From assembly GCA_937138955.1 (NCBI GenBank), contig CAKZPJ010000249.1, forward strand, positions 1 through 10,731: DNA of 10,731 bases, in the 5' to 3' direction. Numbering within the stretch: the stretch's first letter is position 1; every line of letters starts with the position of its first letter. The notes beneath the pieces were generated by a model that saw only the letters and a list, made by a program, of their open reading frames with translations, was not told where the DNA came from and did not search any database. Both the position numbers and the translations under genes were made by a program. Shown piece after piece: positions 6,278 through 10,731 of the stretch. The DNA is from an uncultured Flammeovirgaceae bacterium (GTDB lineage Bacteria; Bacteroidota; Bacteroidia; Cytophagales; Cyclobacteriaceae).

Positions 6278-7229
6278 TTCACAGTTACCCGTATCTCGCC
6301 TTTTAATAGAATACCCTGGAAACTCTAATGAGCCTACTCTAGTAATATTTGCGGGCATCCATGGTAATGAACCTAGTGGTCTAACTGCCCTAATAAATGT
6401 ACGCCATAAGCTGACAGAGCAATCAATTGCTTTGAAAGGTGGATTCTATGGTATTGCAGGAAACCTTGAAGCTATAGCAGTTGAAAAACGCTATCGCGAC
6501 GAAGATTTGAACCGGATATTCTTATCCGAACGAATTCAAAAGGTTCAGAATAACCAAGATGAATTAAATTCTGAAGAAGAAGAGCTTAAACAAATTCTGC
6601 ATATAACTGACAAAATCAATCAACAAACAACCGATGAGGTGTACTTCGTAGATTGTCACACTACCTCTTCAGAAAGCATTCCCTACATTAGCTTAAATGA
6701 AGGTTATCGCGATAGTTATTTGTTTGCTAAAGGAATTGCCGCCACCAGTATCATAGGTGTTGAGCGAGAAATCAAGGGGTGTTTACCGGAATGGTTTAAC
6801 CGAGAAGGTTGGCACGGTTTCACTTTTGAGGCCGGCCAGCATTCAGCTCCTTCTTCAGTAGAAAGTCAAGAAGCCATCATCTGGCAAGGACTATTTCACG
6901 CTGGATGTCTTTATGCAGACGAACACGCTGAACTATTTGATGAATCGCAACAGACTCTATATGCCAACGGTGCTAATCATTACACTTTTTACTCGGTCAT
7001 TTCTTCGTATCGTATTCAGCCTGACGAAGAGTTTGTTATGAAACCCGGCTACGAAAATTTTCAGAAGATTCGCCTTGGTGAAGTATTAGCTACCAGTAAC
7101 GGGCAACCGGTAATGTCTCCGGCCAATGCTCATATTTTAATGCCCCTCTATCAAAAGCAAGGCTCTTTTGGTTACTTTGTTGCCGAAGAAATTCAAGAGA
7201 AATATCTGGAATTTAAAGAGCTTCATTAA
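6261..7229 (+). CDS. Succinylglutamate desuccinylase/aspartoacylase-family zinc amidohydrolase
   Basis: This is a carboxypeptidase-like (M14-related) zinc enzyme of the AstE/ASPA family, which releases an acyl or aminoacyl group from an N-substituted amino acid. GIHGNEPSG carries zinc ligands H34 and E37, and VDCHTTSS carries the third ligand, H133. DLNR (82-85) is the family's substrate-binding DxNR motif, and FEAGQHS contains the probable catalytic E190. The C-terminal part (about 235-322) is the beta domain that caps the active site in this family. At 322 residues the length is normal. The ATG lies 17 bases inside the ligase gene in another frame, which implies translational coupling. That suggests it acts on the product, or a precursor, of the ligase's reaction. 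No arginine-catabolism (ast) genes surround it, so classical AstE activity is unlikely. Confidence 0.88.
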   Translation: MLSKANSQLPVSRLLIEYPGNSNEPTLVIFAGIHGNEPSGLTALINVRHKLTEQSIALKGGFYGIAGNLEAIAVEKRYRDEDLNRIFLSERIQKVQNNQDELNSEEEELKQILHITDKINQQTTDEVYFVDCHTTSSESIPYISLNEGYRDSYLFAKGIAATSIIGVEREIKGCLPEWFNREGWHGFTFEAGQHSAPSSVESQEAIIWQGLFHAGCLYADEHAELFDESQQTLYANGANHYTFYSVISSYRIQPDEEFVMKPGYENFQKIRLGEVLATSNGQPVMSPANAHILMPLYQKQGSFGYFVAEEIQEKYLEFKELH

Positions 7230-7235
7230 ATTTTA

Positions 7236-7281
7236 GCTAGAGTAGTTTAGTGCTAAGAAGCTGTAAAAGCTACTTTCTAGC
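7236..7281. terminator. Possible terminator stem-loop between convergent genes
   Basis: Ten bases, GCTAGAGTAG (7236-7245), can pair with CTAC plus TCTAGC (7270-7273 and 7276-7281), leaving a two-base bulge and a 24-base loop. It sits in the 56-base gap where the amidohydrolase gene and the response-regulator gene converge, a natural place for a two-way terminator. Neither side has a proper T run, so it would be weak as a classical intrinsic terminator. Confidence 0.4.
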
Positions 7282-7285
7282 CATA

Positions 7286-8644
7286 CTATAACCCAAACTT
7301 TTCTAACCTTCGGTACAGTGCCGTTCGGGTAATGCCCAGTTCTTGGGCAGTGTGCGTGATATTTCCTTGATGCCGATCTAGTGCTTGTTTGATAAAATTA
7401 CGCTCGTTTTCATCCAGCGTTGCAGGAGACTCTTCTGCCTTCGGTGAATCTGCAGGTAAACCAAGAGCAAAATCCTCGGATTGTAATACTGGCTCACTGC
7501 TGAGAATTACCGCTCGCTCAATGGCGTGTTGTAATTCTCTTACATTACCGAGCCAATCATAATTTTGAAGGTGGCGAAGAGTAGGCTTAATCAGCTCAGG
7601 TTGAGGTTTTTGGTATTTCTCAGCGTATAGTTCCAAAAAATGCTTGGCCAATAATGGAATATCATCCGCGCGTTCTCGTAATGGTGGCACTGATATTTCT
7701 ACCGTATTAATTCGGTACAACAAATCCTGCCGAAAAGCCACATCAGAATCTACCGCTGTGCTGCTGATTAACTGATTAGTGGCGCAAACGAGTCGAATAT
7801 CTACGGAAACTTCCTGATTAGAACCTACCCGACTTACTTGGCGCATTTGCAATACGGTTAGAAGTTTAGCCTGCTGGGCCAGACTTAAATTACCAATCTC
7901 ATCTAGAAACAGCGTTCCTCCTGAAGCTTGCTCAAATTTCCCTACTTTATCATGAGAAGCATCGGTAAAGGCTCCTTTTACATGACCAAATAGCTCGCTC
8001 TCAAACAAAGTTGCGGTTAATGCCCCCACATCAACCCGCACAAAAGCTTTGCCTTTCCGGCTAGATTGATGGTGTATAGCTTGGGCTACCAAATCTTTTC
8101 CGGTTCCGTTTTCACCCAAAATAAGTACGTTAGCCTCCGTGGGAGCTACTTTTCGTATCAACTCAAACACTTGCAGCATTGCTGCTGACTGTCCCACTAT
8201 ACCTAGTTTAGTCCTGGTTTTTTGAGAAACTACTTTGCCCCGAGCTTGCTGACGGTTCAGTGCAGCTTCAATGGATTCTAGTAATTTTTGATTTTTCCAG
8301 GGTTTCAGTACGAAGTTAGCCGCACCTACCCGCATAGCTTCCACGGCTAATTCAATATCGCCGTAAGCAGTAATTAGAATTACCGCCGTATTTGGGTCAA
8401 TCTCACGGATGCGATCTAACCAATAAAGCCCTTCTCGCCCGTCGTGCTCACCTCGACGGAAGTTCATGTCTAGCATCACCACATCGTAGTGGTTTTGAGA
8501 AATAAGCGAGTTAATCTGGGTAGGGTCCTCTTGCGTATCAACTTGATTGAAATGTTGCTTTAAAAACATTCGGGCTGAATGCAGCACGTCAACATCATCG
8601 TCAATAATTAGAACCCGATTATTTTGATTCCCAGTGGTGGGCAT
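7286..8644 (-). CDS. NtrC-family sigma-54-dependent response regulator
   Basis: This is a transcription activator with three parts: a receiver domain (about 10-125), an AAA+ ATPase (about 148-385) and a Fis-type helix-turn-helix (about 408-450, ending TRTALYRRLEKFGL). The receiver has D15/D16, the phospho-acceptor D59 in VVMLDM, T92 and K114. The ATPase has Walker A GENGTGKD (177-184), Walker B in TLFLDEIG (D248, E249) and the LLYRIN sensor region. The sigma-54 contact loop reads GAFTDA (224-229) instead of the usual GAFTGA. Phosphorylation by a histidine kinase should trigger assembly and open sigma-54 promoters. No kinase gene is adjacent: it is preceded by a terminator and converges on the amidohydrolase gene. 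Target genes cannot be named; I found no clear -24/-12 sigma-54 site in the intergenic regions of this window. Confidence 0.96.
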   Translation of the reverse strand: MPTTGNQNNRVLIIDDDVDVLHSARMFLKQHFNQVDTQEDPTQINSLISQNHYDVVMLDMNFRRGEHDGREGLYWLDRIREIDPNTAVILITAYGDIELAVEAMRVGAANFVLKPWKNQKLLESIEAALNRQQARGKVVSQKTRTKLGIVGQSAAMLQVFELIRKVAPTEANVLILGENGTGKDLVAQAIHHQSSRKGKAFVRVDVGALTATLFESELFGHVKGAFTDASHDKVGKFEQASGGTLFLDEIGNLSLAQQAKLLTVLQMRQVSRVGSNQEVSVDIRLVCATNQLISSTAVDSDVAFRQDLLYRINTVEISVPPLRERADDIPLLAKHFLELYAEKYQKPQPELIKPTLRHLQNYDWLGNVRELQHAIERAVILSSEPVLQSEDFALGLPADSPKAEESPATLDENERNFIKQALDRHQGNITHTAQELGITRTALYRRLEKFGL

Positions 8645-8668
8645 ATCTTCTCAGTCAGTTTTATCTGC

Positions 8669-8699
8669 CGAAGATAGTATTTTGGTCATAGCAGTACAA
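8669..8699 (-). promoter_or_regulatory. Candidate Bacteroidota-type promoter for the response regulator
   Basis: On the minus strand TTG (8699-8697) is separated by 20 bases from TATCTTCG (8676-8669), one base from the consensus TAnnTTTG. It would give a leader of about 20 bases before the ATG at 8644. A promoter is expected here because a terminator at 8735-8769 cuts the gene off from the upstream channel gene. The call rests on motif reading alone. Confidence 0.35.
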
Positions 8700-8734
8700 C
8701 CAGAAAATTAAGATTATCAAGACGCACTCGCCCA

Positions 8735-8769
8735 TAAAAAACCTCCCAAGTAATTCAGAAGGCTTTTTA
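8735..8769 (-). terminator. Intrinsic terminator of the MscS-family channel gene
   Basis: TAAAAAACCT (8735-8744) pairs with AGGCTTTTTA (8760-8769). On the minus strand all ten pairs form, with one G-U wobble at 8763/8741, around a 15-base loop. The descending arm carries six T residues. It lies about 30 bases after the channel's stop codon, in the direction of that gene. The wobble becomes an A-C mismatch on the plus strand, which supports minus-strand use. Confidence 0.75.
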
Positions 8770-8798
8770 CTCTTAATCAACTTTATACAAAACTGCTT

Positions 8799-9914
8799 CT
8801 AAGACTCGTAAGGATTTGTGTTTTCTTCCTGATCTTTAGTGTCTTGCCCAGCCATATACAACGTACGAGTTGGGTAGGCGAATTCTATGCCTCGCTGTTG
8901 AAATTCAGCAAATATCTCAAAGTTGATAGCTTGCTGCACATTCATATACACATTAAAATCGGCTGATTGAACGATATACACTACTTCGTAATTAAGGCTG
9001 GAATCGCCGTACGCTTTGAAGTGGGCGCGGTCAAACGTTGCTAGTTCCTGAGTTTCTACCGCTTGCTTTAGAATTTCAGGAATCTCTTTTACTTGCTCAA
9101 GCGGAGTTTGATACACCACACCTACGCTAAACACAATACGGCGGGTTTGCATTCGCTTGTAGTTGTGAATTCGAGAACCGGTAAGGTCACTATTAGAAAA
9201 AACTAATTGTTCCCCCGATAGACTCTTTACGCGCGTAGTTTTAATTCCGATAGCTTCCACCGTACCGAGCTTATCATCCACAATAATAAAATCGCCAATC
9301 TCAAACGGACGATCAAAAAAGATGACGAAGTAGTTAAACAGATCACCTAAAATATTTTGGGCAGCTAGGGCTATGGCGATACCGCCAATTCCTAAACCAG
9401 CGACCATCGCGGTAACATTCACCCCCAAGTTATCTAGTAACACTAGCAAACCGGCACTCCAAATTAGGAGATTAAAGATTAGCATGACTCCGCGAAGCTG
9501 CTTCACTTTTTCTTCTCCATTCTCCTGCTGACGCACATAAGTACGAAGCAACATAAGCACAACTGACGAAATAAAGCGAATACTAAAAAAGGTGATAACT
9601 ACCAGCGTAGCTATCCGAATCGCCTCATTAATCATATCGGTTAAGGTAAGATATTTGAGTCCTACGTATACCGAAACGAAGTACAAAATAGGCACCCCAA
9701 ACCGACCAATACTATCTACGATGTAATCGTCAACATCAGTTTCAGTAGCCTCGGTTAGCTTCCTTAGCTGCTTAACAACGATTGCCCTAAGAATACGAGT
9801 AAAGATAAATCCCAGCAGAACTATCCCAAGAGCCACCAGATAATCTTCCAGTGTATTGTTCTGAAAAATCTTTTCAAAATTGATGGTTAGGCTTTCTATA
9901 AAATTCTCAAACAT
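8799..9914 (-). CDS. MscS-family small-conductance mechanosensitive channel
   Basis: This is a tension-gated inner-membrane channel that releases solutes during osmotic downshock. Hydrophobic helices appear at about 25-46, 71-90, 98-123 and 143-161. They are followed by the glycine/alanine-rich pore helix GLGIGGIAIALAAQNILGD (173-191), the hallmark of the family. The beta domain signatures RPFEIGD (202-208) and GTVEAIGIKTTRV (217-229) follow, and the cytoplasmic cage domain ends near FAYPTRTLYM. The last ~16 residues are polar and acidic (DTKDQEENTNPYES) and probably disordered. With 371 residues and four or five helices it is somewhat larger than E. coli MscS (286 residues, three helices), a common arrangement in Bacteroidota. 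It is probably transcribed alone, since a terminator follows it and 111 bases precede it. Confidence 0.95.
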   Translation of the reverse strand: MFENFIESLTINFEKIFQNNTLEDYLVALGIVLLGFIFTRILRAIVVKQLRKLTEATETDVDDYIVDSIGRFGVPILYFVSVYVGLKYLTLTDMINEAIRIATLVVITFFSIRFISSVVLMLLRTYVRQQENGEEKVKQLRGVMLIFNLLIWSAGLLVLLDNLGVNVTAMVAGLGIGGIAIALAAQNILGDLFNYFVIFFDRPFEIGDFIIVDDKLGTVEAIGIKTTRVKSLSGEQLVFSNSDLTGSRIHNYKRMQTRRIVFSVGVVYQTPLEQVKEIPEILKQAVETQELATFDRAHFKAYGDSSLNYEVVYIVQSADFNVYMNVQQAINFEIFAEFQQRGIEFAYPTRTLYMAGQDTKDQEENTNPYES

Positions 9915-10025
9915 AATTTTAATTGAAAGTAAATAACTGATAATGGATAATTATAATCAATGCTATGAAAAGAAGGTGGGAAAATTGTTTAGGTATTAGA
10001 GTTCTAAAAGATACAAATGCTAGAC

Positions 10026-10559
10026 TTAGTAGTGAATATGGTAAGTTCGCAGCGATAGTCCACCTTCAAACTCCTGATTATCTAACTGATTCAGTTTAGT
10101 TGCAGTATTAGAATCGCCAAAGAGCGGGGTGCCGCTACCAAGAACGATTGGGTTTAGTTTGATTATTAAAATATCAATGAGCTTTTCATCTAACATCCAT
10201 CCAGCAAAAGCTCCACCTCCACACAAATAAATATCAGTGCCTTCCTCTTGCTTCAGTTGCTTGATAGTAGACGTATCTCGCTTTACTACTTTCACCAGAT
10301 CGTGAGGATTTTCCAGCGTTAGGGAATCAGAAAAAATATAGTGGCGCATATGCGGATAGGCCGGTTGCCCCGGCGGTAATCCAAATTTGTAGCCAAACTC
10401 ATAGGTTTTTCGCCCCATAACAACTGTATCAAAATCTCGTAAATCCTGCTGATACTTTTCAACCAAAGACCCATCCATAGCAAACAGATCGATGCTTTCA
10501 TTAGGTCCAGCAATATATCCGTCTAAGGATGTCGCCACGTAGTATACTAGCTTACGCAT
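10026..10559 (-). CDS. Dihydrofolate reductase-like (RibD C-terminal domain) protein
   Basis: This is a stand-alone RibD-C/DHFR-fold protein, like Bacillus YyaP/YwjB, presumably an NAD(P)H-dependent reductase of unknown substrate. ATSLDGYIAG (9-18), VVMGRKTYEF (46-55), IYLCGGGAFAGWML (110-123) and LNPIVLGSGTPLF (135-147) are the family's conserved strands and dinucleotide-binding loop. At 177 residues it has the normal length. It is not the folate-pathway FolA enzyme, whose active-site pattern differs, nor bifunctional RibD, because the deaminase half is absent. Proteins of this group are often scattered singly in genomes, and no riboflavin or folate genes are near. An exact TAGCTTTG lies 39 bases upstream of the start. 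Confidence 0.92.
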   Translation of the reverse strand: MRKLVYYVATSLDGYIAGPNESIDLFAMDGSLVEKYQQDLRDFDTVVMGRKTYEFGYKFGLPPGQPAYPHMRHYIFSDSLTLENPHDLVKVVKRDTSTIKQLKQEEGTDIYLCGGGAFAGWMLDEKLIDILIIKLNPIVLGSGTPLFGDSNTATKLNQLDNQEFEGGLSLRTYHIHY

Positions 10560-10597
10560 AAATAAACAGGTTGATCTGAGAGTTTTTTTCAGAACTA

Positions 10598-10605
10598 CAA
10601 AGCTA
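10598..10605 (-). promoter_or_regulatory. Candidate -7 element for the DHFR-like gene
   Basis: TAGCTTTG on the minus strand matches the Bacteroidota -7 consensus TAnnTTTG exactly and would give a leader of about 30 bases before the ATG at 10559. There is no TTG at the expected -33 distance, so the call is tentative. Confidence 0.28.
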
Positions 10606-10673
10606 TGAACTTTACCGGATGTTATTATTCTGACTGAGATAAAAATATATATTAGCCGAACTTATTACGGTTA

Positions 10674-10731
10674 CTATTTCATTTGGCTCATTACTGCCTT
10701 GTCAAACAGTCGGTCACTAAGTAACCAGCGC
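10674..10731 (-). CDS. C-terminal tail of an unidentified protein (partial)
   Basis: Reading the minus strand from the right edge, one frame gives RWLLSDRLFDKAVMSQMK and then a TAG stop at 10676-10674. The amphipathic, protein-like composition and the orientation, the same as the next five genes on that strand except for the plus-strand pair, suggest the end of a real gene. Eighteen residues are too few to identify a family; the tails of some short-chain dehydrogenases look similar, but that is only an impression. The 114 bases between this stop and the DHFR-like gene contain no obvious terminator. Confidence 0.4.
   Translation of the reverse strand, partial: RWLLSDRLFDKAVMSQMK

Noticed and set aside
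6261..7229. Arginine-catabolism AstE as the specific function of the amidohydrolase
   Set aside because: No other ast genes are present, and overlap with a ligase points to a different substrate. Only the family assignment is kept.
9915..10025. A promoter for the MscS-family gene
   Set aside because: Several partial TAnnTTTG-like strings occur, but none has a TTG at a 19-21 base distance, so no site was assigned.
10319..10513. A second minus-strand frame of 64 codons inside the DHFR-like gene
   Set aside because: It overlaps the DHFR motifs in another frame on the same strand and has no features of its own.
1..10731. CRISPR arrays, tRNA or rRNA genes, insertion sequences, integrase or phage genes
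   Set aside because: I saw no regularly spaced direct repeats, no tRNA-like cloverleaf, no transposase motifs and no terminal inverted repeats. The window looks like ordinary core chromosome.

Overview
The window reads as chromosomal DNA from a member of the Bacteroidota, most likely the Cytophagales; a marine lifestyle is possible but not shown. The case rests on several lines: an outer-membrane protein combining PD40 propeller, carboxypeptidase-regulatory and OmpA domains; a sigma-54 activator with the GAFTDA loop variant; starts that lack Shine-Dalgarno sequences; and upstream motifs resembling the Bacteroidota TTTG / TAnnTTTG promoter with a 20-base spacer. The DNA is moderately AT-rich and closely packed, and I see no insertion sequence, prophage, CRISPR array, tRNA or rRNA gene.

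Layout. From 1 to 562 (minus) lies the N-terminal part of SbcD, a DNA-end-processing nuclease; it runs off the left edge. A strong intrinsic terminator at 601-640 separates it from a 515-residue OmpA/PD40 envelope protein (680-2227, minus). Next come a 73-residue histidine-rich membrane protein resembling the first segment of HupE/UreJ metal permeases (2365-2586, minus), then a tightly spaced pair: a UbiA-family prenyltransferase of the decaprenyl-phosphate phosphoribosyltransferase type and a HAD-IB phosphatase (4217 down to 2674, minus). These two probably make a polyprenyl-phospho-ribose sugar donor for the cell envelope.

Across a 137-base divergent region, a plus-strand pair begins: a GCS2-type amide ligase fused to two CBS domains (4355-6277), overlapped by 17 bases by an AstE/aspartoacylase-like zinc amidohydrolase (6261-7229). 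One makes and the other cleaves bonds to an amino acid, so together they look like a metabolite or peptide-tag module under nucleotide control. This is the least explained part of the window.

Convergent to it on the minus strand are a stand-alone NtrC-type sigma-54 response regulator (7286-8644), an MscS-family mechanosensitive channel with its own terminator (8799-9914), and a dihydrofolate-reductase-like RibD-C protein (10026-10559). At the right edge is the probable C-terminal tail of another minus-strand gene (stop codon at 10674-10676).

Every intergenic stretch is shorter than 150 bases. Functional calls come from reading motifs only; no database search was possible.
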